A DNA stretch of 64,000 bases from Cyclobacterium xiamenense (GTDB lineage: Bacteria; Bacteroidota; Bacteroidia; Cytophagales; Cyclobacteriaceae): positions 62,001 through 126,000 of the forward strand of contig NZ_WIOK01000002.1 in assembly GCF_009467825.1 (NCBI RefSeq). The letters are read 5' to 3'. Shown here piece after piece: positions 34,901 through 43,589 of this stretch. The notes beneath the pieces were generated by a model. The model saw only the letters and a program-made list of their open reading frames with translations. It ran no database searches and had not been told where the DNA came from. The position numbers and the translations under genes were made by a program. Numbering within the stretch: position 1 is the stretch's first letter; the number at the start of each line of letters is the position of its first letter.

Positions 34901-35034
34901 TTGGATGCCCGGATATTGCCATGAATCCTGGGATTGTGAAAATAGGCCCTGTAAGCTTCAAAGGCCTCTTTGATGGGGAGATTGTCCTGGGCGGCAAGGT
35001 ATTTTTTTCGTACGGAATTTTGGAATAGCGCCAT
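31978..35034 (-). CDS. Type IIG restriction-modification enzyme (Eco57I/TaqI-like, single polypeptide)
   Basis: 1018 residues. A PD-(D/E)xK nuclease lies at about 85-105 (DGAILRD, then VIELKGTD), a helical linker follows, and an N6-adenine methyltransferase core has motif I DPACGSGAF near 440 and motif IV NPPYVQS near 562. The target-recognition domain (TaqI-like) fills about 580-950, and a helical end (AKDLQAEITRIDQEIDRLV) closes it. One protein cleaves and modifies DNA. The TRD-coding part (about 32170-33310) is strikingly AT-rich while the nuclease, methylase core and last 60 codons are near 50% G+C, suggesting TRD exchange. The ApeA-like gene is coupled downstream. Confidence 0.9.
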   Translation of the reverse strand: MALFQNSVRKKYLAAQDNLPIKEAFEAYRAYFHNPRIHGNIRASKEEQFQEGFLRELFVNILGFTINPNPDYNLTTELKNTKDAKKTDGAILRDGNALAVIELKGTDTKDLEKIRDQAFNYKNNQPECRYVITSNFEKLRFYIDNAVDFVEFNVFGMQWEDFQLFWLLLQKDNLLRDLPKKLKEESLLVEEQITKQLYADYSSFKQQLWQDMVAKNPGQDELELYKKSQKLLDRFLFIFFAEDKGLLPPNSIMEIVGQWHKLSELDEYRPLYDRFKKYFGYLNTGRVQPGKAEIHAYNGGLFAPDPVLEALKISDDVLEKHVKKLTEYDFESEVDTNILGHIFEHSLNDIENVRAQLAGELVDKSKTKRKRDGVFYTPKYITKYIVDNTLCRLCKEKKDELALIDEDFAEGKRGRQKKTIQKLKEKLDTYRAWLLQLTICDPACGSGAFLNQVLEFLMAEHRYVDELEAQLFDSPMILPNVENHILENNIFGVDINEESVEIARLSLWLRTAKKGRKLSSLNANIKVGNSLIDDPAVAGDLAFNWQEQFPQVFAKGGFDVVVGNPPYVQSHALDEGTKQFIYKNFKTAEYQINTYAVFMERILSILHDSAYYSVIIPNYWLSTQNDSKLRKQMFLDNRCLEILNVFSVFEDATVDTVILTGEKNSTPKFPKRTNFISIRKNLKSISERLNQLAEKNWFSEKWVEFSGPDLSTFLSFEAALTLIGEYKISDFLIGYQGAKTYEKGKGTPVQTREMMNNKIYHSDTKLDDSYLPLIGAGNVQRYLLKPNKEFIKYGANLAAPRNLDIFIKPRLLVNRILSKEKIDLTYEDEPLVNNTDVFNFLALPGKKNFLKPILAILASSVCSTYFRNSNVNLSRAAFPKLNVNNLMSFVVPYLPENFTIIVTHLVDDLLRNKKSLFNFESDFLKLLVAKLSIEKPNTKLQNWSSLDFKGFLGELKKAKVKLSLSEEAEWMAYFNEQKAKAKDLQAEITRIDQEIDRLVYELYGLTEEEIRIVEGGDG

Positions 35035-35401
35035 TCAAAAAAGATTGATGATCGGAAAGCTAAAATGAAACGTTTCCTAAAAATAGAAAGAATGATGGTT
35101 TTAGGTAAACCAATGGGAAAAATTATTGAAATTTTTAACAGGAAAGCGACTGAAATTAACAGAATGGAAGGGAAGGCACCAAAAATATAATTGTTGGTTC
35201 AAGAAAATACTGCAACCTTTCAGTATATCCCAAGTAAATCGATATTGTGATATCGGAATTTTGTTTATTTAGGCGAAAAAATTAAACTAATCTATATTTT
35301 TTTTAACTAACCTTTATTTAAAATACCTATTTTGATTGCATATTTAATTTAAACTTGCTAATTTTAAATAAAATAGTATTTTTTATTTAACAATTTATCC
35401 C
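35035..35401. other. Divergent intergenic region with inverted repeat CGATAT-N4-ATATCG
   Basis: 367 AT-rich bases between the restriction gene (minus) and the secreted protein gene (plus). A perfect 6-bp inverted repeat with a 4-base gap is at 35240-35255, a possible operator. No controller (C) protein gene is seen. Confidence 0.5.
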
Positions 35402-36592
35402 GTGAGAAAATCTTTCTACTTCGTAAATGTACCTTTGTTTTTGCTTACAAACAGTGTATTTGCCACTAAACCTCCAAGTGTTGACCCGGTTCCTCCGAGG
35501 GTTAATGTAGATGGTACCTGGTACAACGATGGTGACACAGCATACATCGAATGCAGTAAAACAAGTACTACAATAGTAATAGATCCGGTTTTTACGGGTT
35601 CGGGGGTATTGGGAATATCGGTAGAAACTACCGCCAATTTCAGTAGTAGCGATACACCTTCTTCCTTGCAAAAAACACTAAATTTGGATCCTAACAGCCA
35701 AAATGGACATGTTGATGTAGGTTATCAATTTGTCGTTGGTGACAAAATGAGAGTGTACATCCAACAAAAGCCTCCTGAACCAATTATTACAGCAGGATCC
35801 AATGTTTGTGCGGGAAATTCGGGTAGTTTTACGGCTATCAGTAATTATGATTTTCAAAGCACAAAACCAATTAACCTGGTTTGGCAGACAACTGGTGGGG
35901 TCACCGTAAATGGGAGTAATAGCTATACGGAACAGCCTGGAGTATCCAGTACAGTCACTATCGCGAATGGTTCTTCGGGATCCTTTTCTGTTAAAGCTGT
36001 TATTGCCGGTTGTAGTAGTTTAGAAAGTACCCCGAAAACCGAAAATATAGGTGCGCCGGTCATAGCAAATCCTAATTATTGGTTATTTGATTCCTATTCC
36101 AATATGTGGCAATTCAGCCAAAGTGTAACCGGGCCTGGAATAACTTATACCTTTTATGTTTCTTCTGGTACTGCCCAACTAAATCAACAGCTTCAGGACT
36201 GTTACATCACCACGACAGAGGGAGCTACGGTTTGTGTAACCGGCACAAATTCATGTGGAACAGGTACACCTTATTGTTTTTACATCCCTCCGGCCAGTGG
36301 ACTACTTCGAACAGTTTATCCAAACCCTGTTACCAACCTACTAACTTTAGAATTCAATACCAGTAAATCATCCTATTCCATTCCTTTTGAGGTGATTCTT
36401 TATTCTGAAAAATCTATGAAAGCAGTTAAGCACCTGACTCAAGAGGAGGTCAATTCACTAGAATCTTTTAAAACAAATCACAGTATTGAGATGGATGTAG
36501 CAGATTTACCCCGAGGGATTTATTATCTTCATACAATACCTGATAAAAAATCAAAGCTTGCTATTCAAAAAACAAAAATCATAATAGAATAA
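35402..36592 (+). CDS. Secreted protein with type IX secretion C-terminal sorting domain
   Basis: 396 residues, GTG start. The signal peptide (SFYFVNVPLFLLTNSVFA) is followed by Ig/PKD-like beta domains with paired cysteines (ACSSLES-type, SNVCAGNSGSF) and a C-terminal T9SS type A domain: VYPNPVTNLLTLEFN, DVADLPRGIYYLHTI, TKIIIE. It is exported across the outer membrane and anchored or released. No catalytic module is visible, so adhesion or a surface role is possible. AT-rich, in the accessory island. Confidence 0.85.
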   Translation: MRKSFYFVNVPLFLLTNSVFATKPPSVDPVPPRVNVDGTWYNDGDTAYIECSKTSTTIVIDPVFTGSGVLGISVETTANFSSSDTPSSLQKTLNLDPNSQNGHVDVGYQFVVGDKMRVYIQQKPPEPIITAGSNVCAGNSGSFTAISNYDFQSTKPINLVWQTTGGVTVNGSNSYTEQPGVSSTVTIANGSSGSFSVKAVIAGCSSLESTPKTENIGAPVIANPNYWLFDSYSNMWQFSQSVTGPGITYTFYVSSGTAQLNQQLQDCYITTTEGATVCVTGTNSCGTGTPYCFYIPPASGLLRTVYPNPVTNLLTLEFNTSKSSYSIPFEVILYSEKSMKAVKHLTQEEVNSLESFKTNHSIEMDVADLPRGIYYLHTIPDKKSKLAIQKTKIIIE

Positions 36593-36654
36593 TTAGCCAT
36601 TGATTAAAAAACAAATGGAAAAATAATGACCTTTCATCATAAATTAACCGGATC

Positions 36655-37293
36655 ATGAATTACAGAATTAAGGTGGTGGCTTTTATTGGCGCTGTACTTT
36701 TTTTGAGTGCTTTCTTGAACGGATACGGGCAAACTGGTATCCGGATAGGCATTACTGGCGGGGTTAATGCAAATCAGATTAAAACAAGTACGAACGTTTC
36801 CAACCTGCTCTGGAAATACAATGCAGGCATATCAGGTACTAAAAAAATTTCAGATAATTTTGCATTGACAAGCGAATTGTCATACAGCCGACAAGGTAGA
36901 CGTCTTGATCTGAGCAGTGCCAGGAAATACGTCACGAATTTCGACTATCTGGCTCTTCCAGTTTTACTCCGGTACAGTCCAGGTGGAAAAGAATGGTTTA
37001 TCCAGGCAGGTGGCAAGTTTGGTTTATTGGTAAATAGCAAGGAAACCTACATTTATAATAATAATAACTCTCCCAATAATCTCCAGCATCTCCGCCAGTG
37101 GGACGCAGGGGCCTTAGCGGGTCTGGGCTATCGGTTGGGCAGCCATATTGTCGTAGATGTCCGCTATTATAATGGACTGACACCTTTGATTAAAGATCAT
37201 TGGATGTTTGGTCCTGATTCAACTCCCCTTTTTTATGGGGCCGACCGGTGGGTACACCGAGTTTGGTCGATGAATCTGACCTATTATCTCTGA
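36655..37293 (+). CDS. Outer membrane beta-barrel protein, PorT-like
   Basis: 212 residues. Signal peptide (VVAFIGAVLFLSAFLNGYG), then amphipathic strands typical of eight-stranded barrels: IRIGITGGVNANQI, FALTSELSYSRQGRRL, YLALPVLLRYSPGG, WFIQAGGKFGLLV, and a terminal aromatic WSMNLTYYL. It belongs to the broad PorT/OmpA-beta-barrel group of Bacteroidota; whether it serves the T9SS is unknown. It follows the T9SS-substrate gene by 62 bases, same direction. Confidence 0.72.
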   Translation: MNYRIKVVAFIGAVLFLSAFLNGYGQTGIRIGITGGVNANQIKTSTNVSNLLWKYNAGISGTKKISDNFALTSELSYSRQGRRLDLSSARKYVTNFDYLALPVLLRYSPGGKEWFIQAGGKFGLLVNSKETYIYNNNNSPNNLQHLRQWDAGALAGLGYRLGSHIVVDVRYYNGLTPLIKDHWMFGPDSTPLFYGADRWVHRVWSMNLTYYL

Positions 37294-37307
37294 GTACAAA
37301 ATGTCCA

Positions 37308-37346
37308 GCCCCTACAGGGCTAGTAAACCAATGATGACCTTTCCAC
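37308..37346. repeat. Dispersed 39-base fragment of the 27687 tandem-repeat unit
   Basis: The 39 bases are identical to 27815-27853: the CCCCTACAGGGC arm and the following conserved tail ending TTTCCAC. It stands alone, so this part of the unit can move or be left as a remnant. Confidence 0.85.
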
Positions 37347-37419
37347 TTAGGTAGTTTTTGCTGCGCAAACGATTGGAGCTGTCAGCTGGGTTTCTGGCCC
37401 CAGTATCAAATCCAACGAT

Positions 37420-37983
37420 TTAGGAGCTACTTGTTTCACCACTATTCTCAACGTTGGATTCAGCGTCTTTTAGTTCTCCAGTGGCTTTTGCCGCTGGAGA
37501 AGTAGCCGGCTTTTCTTCGGGTTGATGGATGGCTATTTTTCGTAAAAGTGCGTTTCTTCTGCTCAAGGTGGCGACGATTAATAGTACTAAAATCAGTACG
37601 AGAAAATACGTATCGGCTACAACCTGGAAGAACTCCGGCTGTTTTGCCTTTGCGTAGTCCATCACGATCAGCAGCACAGTTAATAGGGCTAAACTGAAAA
37701 ATCCCACAAATTCGGCGTATGCTTTAGAAACCAATTTTGCCTTTTTCTTTTTTATCCTGTCCGAAAATAGGTTAATCAAACCACTTGATATCGGTTGTAT
37801 CAGGTGCCCGAGCAAATACCCCGAAAAAAGGAACACCCATGCGTTTTCTCTAACGGCATCCATGGGTGTTTCGTTTGAAATCAGGTAAAAGGAAATGGCA
37901 AGGCAGCCGGGTAGCAATCGGGCATACCAGTCAAACCAAATATCCGGAATTTTTTCCGTAAGTTTCTCAATTGCTTCTTTCAT
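37420..37983 (-). CDS. Hypothetical membrane protein
   Basis: 187 residues with about four hydrophobic segments (LLPGCLAISFYLI, AWVFLFSGYLLGHLI, FFSLALLTVLLIVMDY, TYFLVLILVLLIVATL) and a charged, low-complexity C-terminal tail (EKPATSPAAKATGELKDAE). No family recognised. It stands alone on the minus strand. Confidence 0.6.
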   Translation of the reverse strand: MKEAIEKLTEKIPDIWFDWYARLLPGCLAISFYLISNETPMDAVRENAWVFLFSGYLLGHLIQPISSGLINLFSDRIKKKKAKLVSKAYAEFVGFFSLALLTVLLIVMDYAKAKQPEFFQVVADTYFLVLILVLLIVATLSRRNALLRKIAIHQPEEKPATSPAAKATGELKDAESNVENSGETSSS

Positions 37984-38446
37984 CGGTTATGACGGTAGGA
38001 TACAACGATATCCGTGGTATCTAGTAGCGTTTACTCAACATCCGCTTTGTATGCGTGGCGCTGCAAGCGTTACCTTAGCCCGTTTGCTGCTTTTCTAACT
38101 TGTGGTGGGAATATTCCGTCCCAGTACATGCAAGCCATTCCATTTCCAGCCCTTGTGCTCGTTAGGCATATCGGTATTCCATTCGAATATACTGAAATAT
38201 CCAGATATTTTTTATCGGATTATCGATAAGCTGCTGCTTCACCACGTACGTAACGGCCAATCCTTTCTCCGAATGGGTAAACCAGGTGATGCGTCAACCC
38301 CTTTGCTGCCTAAAAGCGTATTTTCTCGCACAACTCAGAATGCTACGTAGGACGACAGAGACAACCATTGCCCGTAGATAGGAAATGGATGCGTTGGTTT
38401 ACCCGGAAAGATTGGTGATATTTCGAAAAACAAACACATTATCTCC
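37984..38446. other. Intergenic, no gene seen
   Basis: 463 bases. Open frames here are short and lack signals or recognisable motifs. No clear repeat. Confidence 0.4.
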
Positions 38447-39079
38447 ATGCTACCATTTGTTTACTACCTTCTTCTTACCACGATACCCGCCTTCAGCGGA
38501 ACGCTGGGTGCAGGACAAACCGAAGGGTTGATTTTCCGGGAGGACTGGAAAGAAATCCCCGCCGAAACTCCCGTTACGGCCGCGCACCTTACCCATCCGG
38601 AGCTGGAACTGCACCTCTACGGGGCGGCAAAAACGCAGCTAAAGAAAAGCAACCACCCGGAAATTCCCAATGATCCCTTTTACATTTGGTCGGGGACCTG
38701 TGAGGGAAACTGGGCCATGGCCCTTGCCCTGAAAAATGGTTTGGCCATGGATCTGACCGGAAACGGTAAGGTAATTTGGAAAACCCGGCAGTCCGGTTTC
38801 CGACACTTGCGGGTCTTGGTACAACTCACGGACGGTTCCTGGCTGGTAAGCGAGGAAGGTAGCAGTGAAAGCGCCGATTGGCAGGTGTCCACCTTCCACC
38901 TGGATAAAATCGGCTGGAGAAAACTAAACATGGAGCGGATTACGGAAGGCACAAAAGTAACCGATCCCGATCTGAGTGCGGTGCAGAAAATTGGAATGAG
39001 CGACCTGATGGCAGGTGGCGGCAGCCCGGCCTCTTCCCGCCTGGATTGGCTGGAGGTACACGGCACCATCAGGCAATGA
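38447..39079 (+). CDS. Secreted conserved hypothetical protein
   Basis: 210 residues. A short signal peptide (FVYYLLLTTIPAFSGT) precedes IFREDWKEIPAETPVTAAH, YIWSGTCEGNWAMAL, WKTRQSGFRHLRVLVQLTDG and SSRLDWLEVHGTI. It resembles a beta-sandwich (concanavalin-like) family seen in Bacteroidota and Planctomycetes, often near sugar-related genes; no activity is established. The 3' end overlaps the convergent ccsBA gene by 11 bases. Confidence 0.6.
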   Translation: MLPFVYYLLLTTIPAFSGTLGAGQTEGLIFREDWKEIPAETPVTAAHLTHPELELHLYGAAKTQLKKSNHPEIPNDPFYIWSGTCEGNWAMALALKNGLAMDLTGNGKVIWKTRQSGFRHLRVLVQLTDGSWLVSEEGSSESADWQVSTFHLDKIGWRKLNMERITEGTKVTDPDLSAVQKIGMSDLMAGGGSPASSRLDWLEVHGTIRQ

Positions 39080-42000
39080 CCGCGTTCCGTTCCTTGCGTG
39101 ACCATTTTCTAAAGGAAAGGATGGCGGCCAGCGAGATGAGTACCAGTATTCCCACGACTACAAAGACCCAATTGGGTACCGGTACCGGATCCCCTGCGGC
39201 ATAGGAGTGCAGGCCGGAAAGGTAATAATTGACACCAAAAGAGGTCATGACGATGCTGCTAAAGGCCCACAGACTTGCCAGGTTAAAGACCAGCGCATTT
39301 TTCAGCCCGGGCACCAGCCGTAGGTGCAGCACAAATGCGTATACCATGATGGAAATCAGGGCCCAGGTTTCCTTTGGGTCCCAGGCCCAGTACCTGCCCC
39401 AGCTCTCATTGGCCCAGACGCCTCCCAAAAAGGTGCCGACCGTCAACAAAAACAGGCCGATCGTTAGTGCCAGTTCGTTGACGACATGTATTTCCAACAG
39501 GCTTTTCCACCACTCCGGACGGGGTGATTTGGGTTTACATACCATCAACAGTAAACTAAGCAAGGCCAACAGCGCAGCGAGGGCCAACGGCGCATAGCCA
39601 CTCACAATGATGGCCACGTGGATTTTTAGCCAGTAAGAATGCAACACGGGCATTAGGTTGGTGATTTCCGGATTGAGCCAATCCAGGAATCCCACAAACA
39701 ACAGGGTGCCAGAAAACAGCAAGCCCAGGGGTACGGTAAAGGGCGATTTACCGGAAAATAGCAGACTGAAACCTAAAATTCCCCAGGCCACAAATACCAG
39801 CATTTCGAAGCCATCCGTCCAGGGAGGGTGTTGGGCGATGTACCAGCGCAAGCCCAGGTGGAAGGTAAAGGTTCCCCACCCCAGCCAGGAGAGAATCAAT
39901 CCTGCTTTCCAGAGGGTTCCAAGCCACGGTCTCCGGTAAAACAAGCGGGCAATTCCCAGCACCAGCAGGGCCAGTCCCAGCAGCCAGAAGGGAGCGAAGA
40001 GACGGGAACCCAGACTCAGTTCGTTGTAGAGCAATTCGGCCCGAATCCGGGAGGCGTCCGGGTACACGGACTTTCCGGCTTCCCGCTGAAACAAGTCCAT
40101 GTAGGCCAGGGCTTCGTCCGCAGCTTTCCAATCACCCGTCTCCATGCCTTCCCTCAACCCGGCCAGGTACAGGTTTCCGATATTTTCCACAAAACGCGCA
40201 TCTTCGGCGGTAAACCCCTGTCGGGATTCATTTTTGGTAAACCAGGTGTCGTTGGGATCGATCTTGTTTGGATAGAGCCGCAGGAAATCGCCCGTCAACA
40301 ATCCGTAAAAAATATTGAACCGTTCGTCGGTTTTCAACAATTCGTTATCGCTATCGGACCGTTCGGCAGGTTTGCGTTGGTTGGCGGCTTCTACGCGTTC
40401 GTATAGCAGGTAATTTCCCTCCTCGTCTATAAAATCCAGGAAGCTGAGCGCAGCTGCCGGGGCTACGTCCAGCTGCTGGAATACACCGGCGGCGGTTTTT
40501 GGGTCGATTTTCAACAGGTCCAGCCGCTGGCACAACTCCGGATCAAGCTGTACCGCCAACAAGAACTGTTCGGGTGTCAGGTGGACTTCTTCTGCGCCCA
40601 AGGGTAGGGTGACACGGGTTTTTCCACTTAGTTTACGGGTAATTTCCAGGGCCAGGGTATTGAGCGGCTTCATGCGTCCGTCGATGTCCTGGACAATCAA
40701 CTGGCCGTAGGCCTCGGCCTTTTCCTTCGGCACCTGCGGGATGGCCGTTGGCAGCACCTGGCCCATGCTTCCAAAGACGGGGAGCAGCAGGAAAAGCAGG
40801 GGAAGGCTATATTTACGATTCCTATGTTTTAGCGTTTGGTTGAGCCGTTGAAACCGGCTACCCTTGGCAAAAAGGGTCAGCAGCATGCCCAAAAACAGCA
40901 GGAAATAGCCCAAATAAGTCGTGTAGGTACCGAGGCGGTCCTGGTTGACGGTCAGGACCGTTCCCTTTTCGTCCTGATCGTAGGAAGATTGGTAGAAGCG
41001 ATACCCACGGTGGTCCAATACATTGTTCATAAAAATCCGGTACGGGAATTCCTCCCCATTTTCCATAACCATCACTTCCGAAGCATAGCTGGCCGGGCTT
41101 TGGCTTCCTGGGTAGCGTTCCAACTCAAATGCATTCAGGTAGAGTTTGAAGGGGAGGGAAATGGCCTTGGGGCCGAACGTAAGCCGAAAGGGATTCCCCT
41201 CGTGGGTAAAGGCGAGCCAGCGGGGTTCGGTTTGCACCAACGGAAGGTAGCCGCTTACCAATTCCCTACCCTCCCCGTCCAGGACGGCCAATTGCACCAC
41301 ATCGGGCAGGTTTTTGGCCAGTTCCGGATCCTCTTCCTGTACGTACTGCAGGTCCGCATCTTCGTGGATACTTTTTACCAGAAAGGCGCCCTCTTCCCAT
41401 TGGTAAAGCGAACGCAGGCGTAGGGGCTGCGTTTCTCCTTCGTGCAGCACCTGCATTTGCTGACTGGCCATGTCCATGACTTGCAGGTGAACCGCCGACG
41501 TGATTTTCCATCCCTCCGCCGATTTGATGAGGCGAATGGGAGCCGATGTCAGGCTATCGGTTGCAAGGGATAGGTTACCCAGAGCGAGGGTTTCGCCTTT
41601 TTTTAGCAGGTAGTCTTTTCTGCCGGATCCCTGGGCCAGCGCGATATCCAGGTAATCCTGGGTGCCGGGCTGAAAGGATTTTTTGGCACCCGGCAGGTAG
41701 GCCTCCATTCGGATGGTAAGGCTGGGCAAATCCGGAAGTGCCACTTGCATCGCTTCTGGATTAAACGATTCGGTGAGTAGGGGAAAGGCCTTTTCGAATT
41801 TATGAAAATCCCCGGGTTTTGGATGTTCGAGTTGCAGGTAATTTCTGGACGAATAAAATATACCGGATGCTTCTCCCTCCCGAATGCGCATCGTTCCCTC
41901 GGTACTAAAATACCGGGTAATTCCCGCACCGAGGAGGATGCAGACAAAGGCCAGGTGAAACAGGCCAATTGGCCATTTTTCTAGCCGGTAAAGTCGGTAT

Positions 42001-42191
42001 TTTTTGAAATGAACAAGAAAGTTGACGGCCATCCAGCCCATCACGAGTTCAAACCACCAGGCCTCGTACACCCGTGCCCGCGCGACCTGGGTGCCGTGAT
42101 CGTTTTCGATAAAAGTAGCAACCGCCATGGCGCCTGCAAACAGCAGAAAAAGAATCAGGGTGACTTTGGTAGAAACCAATAATCTGACCAT
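39069..42191 (-). CDS. ccsBA: CcsBA cytochrome c biogenesis protein (ResB-ResC fusion)
   Basis: 1040 residues. The N-terminal half is ResB/CcsB-like, with transmembrane helices (VTLILFLLFAGAMAVATFIE, PIGLFHLAFVCILLGAGI) and a large periplasmic domain; the C-terminal part is CcsA with about eight helices and the heme-handling tryptophan segment WGRYWAWDPKETWALIS. Conserved histidines flank it (for example HSYWLKIHVAI, SGLHSYA). The fused protein exports heme and attaches it to apocytochromes c (system II). It is the last gene of the nrf operon and probably matures NrfA/NrfH. Confidence 0.93.
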   Translation of the reverse strand: MVRLLVSTKVTLILFLLFAGAMAVATFIENDHGTQVARARVYEAWWFELVMGWMAVNFLVHFKKYRLYRLEKWPIGLFHLAFVCILLGAGITRYFSTEGTMRIREGEASGIFYSSRNYLQLEHPKPGDFHKFEKAFPLLTESFNPEAMQVALPDLPSLTIRMEAYLPGAKKSFQPGTQDYLDIALAQGSGRKDYLLKKGETLALGNLSLATDSLTSAPIRLIKSAEGWKITSAVHLQVMDMASQQMQVLHEGETQPLRLRSLYQWEEGAFLVKSIHEDADLQYVQEEDPELAKNLPDVVQLAVLDGEGRELVSGYLPLVQTEPRWLAFTHEGNPFRLTFGPKAISLPFKLYLNAFELERYPGSQSPASYASEVMVMENGEEFPYRIFMNNVLDHRGYRFYQSSYDQDEKGTVLTVNQDRLGTYTTYLGYFLLFLGMLLTLFAKGSRFQRLNQTLKHRNRKYSLPLLFLLLPVFGSMGQVLPTAIPQVPKEKAEAYGQLIVQDIDGRMKPLNTLALEITRKLSGKTRVTLPLGAEEVHLTPEQFLLAVQLDPELCQRLDLLKIDPKTAAGVFQQLDVAPAAALSFLDFIDEEGNYLLYERVEAANQRKPAERSDSDNELLKTDERFNIFYGLLTGDFLRLYPNKIDPNDTWFTKNESRQGFTAEDARFVENIGNLYLAGLREGMETGDWKAADEALAYMDLFQREAGKSVYPDASRIRAELLYNELSLGSRLFAPFWLLGLALLVLGIARLFYRRPWLGTLWKAGLILSWLGWGTFTFHLGLRWYIAQHPPWTDGFEMLVFVAWGILGFSLLFSGKSPFTVPLGLLFSGTLLFVGFLDWLNPEITNLMPVLHSYWLKIHVAIIVSGYAPLALAALLALLSLLLMVCKPKSPRPEWWKSLLEIHVVNELALTIGLFLLTVGTFLGGVWANESWGRYWAWDPKETWALISIMVYAFVLHLRLVPGLKNALVFNLASLWAFSSIVMTSFGVNYYLSGLHSYAAGDPVPVPNWVFVVVGILVLISLAAILSFRKWSRKERNAVIA

Positions 42192-42202
42192 AAAACAGTG
42201 GA

Positions 42203-43525
42203 CTAAAGCAATATACCTATAAATTTATTTTTCATAGTGGGCCGGACGATGAGCATGAGGTAGGCCCAGTTTTGGCTACTTTTTAGGGGACCGTTGTTTT
42301 GGAGATGTTCCATCGTTTCGGTGGCAAAAAACTGGCTGTATCCCCCCTGAAGCGAGACGGTGTCGTTGAAAAGGTACCCGGCGGACAAATCCAATTCCTT
42401 GCCCAGGTGCGCATCCATCGGTACGGTAGGTTGGTTTGCGTTCCGGATATCCGCCTGACTATTGAACCAATGGCCGTCCAGTTGTACAAAAAACCGGGGA
42501 GAAAAGCTCATCCTTCCCTTGAGGTAATAATCGGCAAGCCCCACGGAATTTTCATGGGTTCCGCCCACATAAAACAGATCCATGTAGCCGTTGTACAAAT
42601 GGTTGGTGCCGTATAAGGGAGAAAATGAGCGGTTTACCGATCGGTCATCTGTGGGCGTTCCGCTAATTACTTCCAATCCTCCTCCCAGCCGGAAACTTTG
42701 CCCTTCTGCCTGTCCGAGCGGAAAGGTTTGGATTACTTGCAGGTTGATGTCAAAGGCGCGGACCGGGTCGTTTTGCCAGTTACCCAATTGCTGGTAGTAG
42801 AAGCCACTAACGAGGGTGTTGCCAGCCTGGTACTTCAGGCTTGGAATGCCCAGTGTTTGCCGGAATTGGGTTTCGCTGCGCAGGATTTCCCCGGCATTGT
42901 TTCGTTCGATATACTGCCTTCCGTCGTTCCAGAAGAGAAGGGACAGGTGCCAGTTATCCCAGCGGTTTTCGTAGCGGGCCATTTGGGCAAACTTGTATTG
43001 ATTGGGTAGGGTAAAAAGGGTTCCCGAAAGGCTTTGGCCGTTCTGATTGTACCCTGCGCCCAGGTGTAATTTCTGTTCGTTTTTTTCGTATTTGACCAGG
43101 GCAAAGTCGTGGGCTCTTCCCTGCAAGGCCCAATCCAGGTTTCCCAGAAAGCGGAAATTGTCGTAATTCAACTCCTGACGTCCCAACTTTACTTGCCAGG
43201 ATTCGCCCAGGGTAAATTCGGCGTAGGCCTCGTGAACCGACAGGAAGCCATCGCTTGCCTTTACCTGCGGGGTATTTCCCCAGGTGCGGATATCTTGAAC
43301 GCTCATGTAAAACGATACCGCATCGCTTCTATAGCTGGCCTGGATTCGGGCGCGCTGGGCAATAAATCCCGCCGGCGAATCAGTTTGGTGAATCAGCCGG
43401 CCAAAGCCGTTGCGGTATTCGGCTCGTTGGATCAATTGGCCGTCCAGAGTGAACTGGGCCAGCAGGGCTGGAAATTGGAAAAATCCGAAAATGGAAAAGA
43501 AAATTAAGAGAATAGGCTTCTTCAT
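42203..43525 (-). CDS. Outer membrane porin-like beta-barrel (alginate-export type)
   Basis: 440 residues. Signal peptide (KPILLIFFSIFGFFQFPALL), then many amphipathic strands; the motif FAQRARIQASYRSDAVSFYM-like start (AGFIAQRARIQASYRSD) and WQVKLGRQELNYDNFRFLG recall the alginate_exp barrel family. It lies between nrfA and ccsBA on the same strand with 12- and 64-base gaps, so it is likely co-transcribed. It may be an anion channel for nitrite or ammonium, which is inference from context only. Confidence 0.7.
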   Translation of the reverse strand: MKKPILLIFFSIFGFFQFPALLAQFTLDGQLIQRAEYRNGFGRLIHQTDSPAGFIAQRARIQASYRSDAVSFYMSVQDIRTWGNTPQVKASDGFLSVHEAYAEFTLGESWQVKLGRQELNYDNFRFLGNLDWALQGRAHDFALVKYEKNEQKLHLGAGYNQNGQSLSGTLFTLPNQYKFAQMARYENRWDNWHLSLLFWNDGRQYIERNNAGEILRSETQFRQTLGIPSLKYQAGNTLVSGFYYQQLGNWQNDPVRAFDINLQVIQTFPLGQAEGQSFRLGGGLEVISGTPTDDRSVNRSFSPLYGTNHLYNGYMDLFYVGGTHENSVGLADYYLKGRMSFSPRFFVQLDGHWFNSQADIRNANQPTVPMDAHLGKELDLSAGYLFNDTVSLQGGYSQFFATETMEHLQNNGPLKSSQNWAYLMLIVRPTMKNKFIGILL

Positions 43526-43589
43526 AGAATAGAGGGTCTAGGCTGGGTAGGCACTGGGTCATGCAAAAGGATGATCGGAAAGGGAGCGT

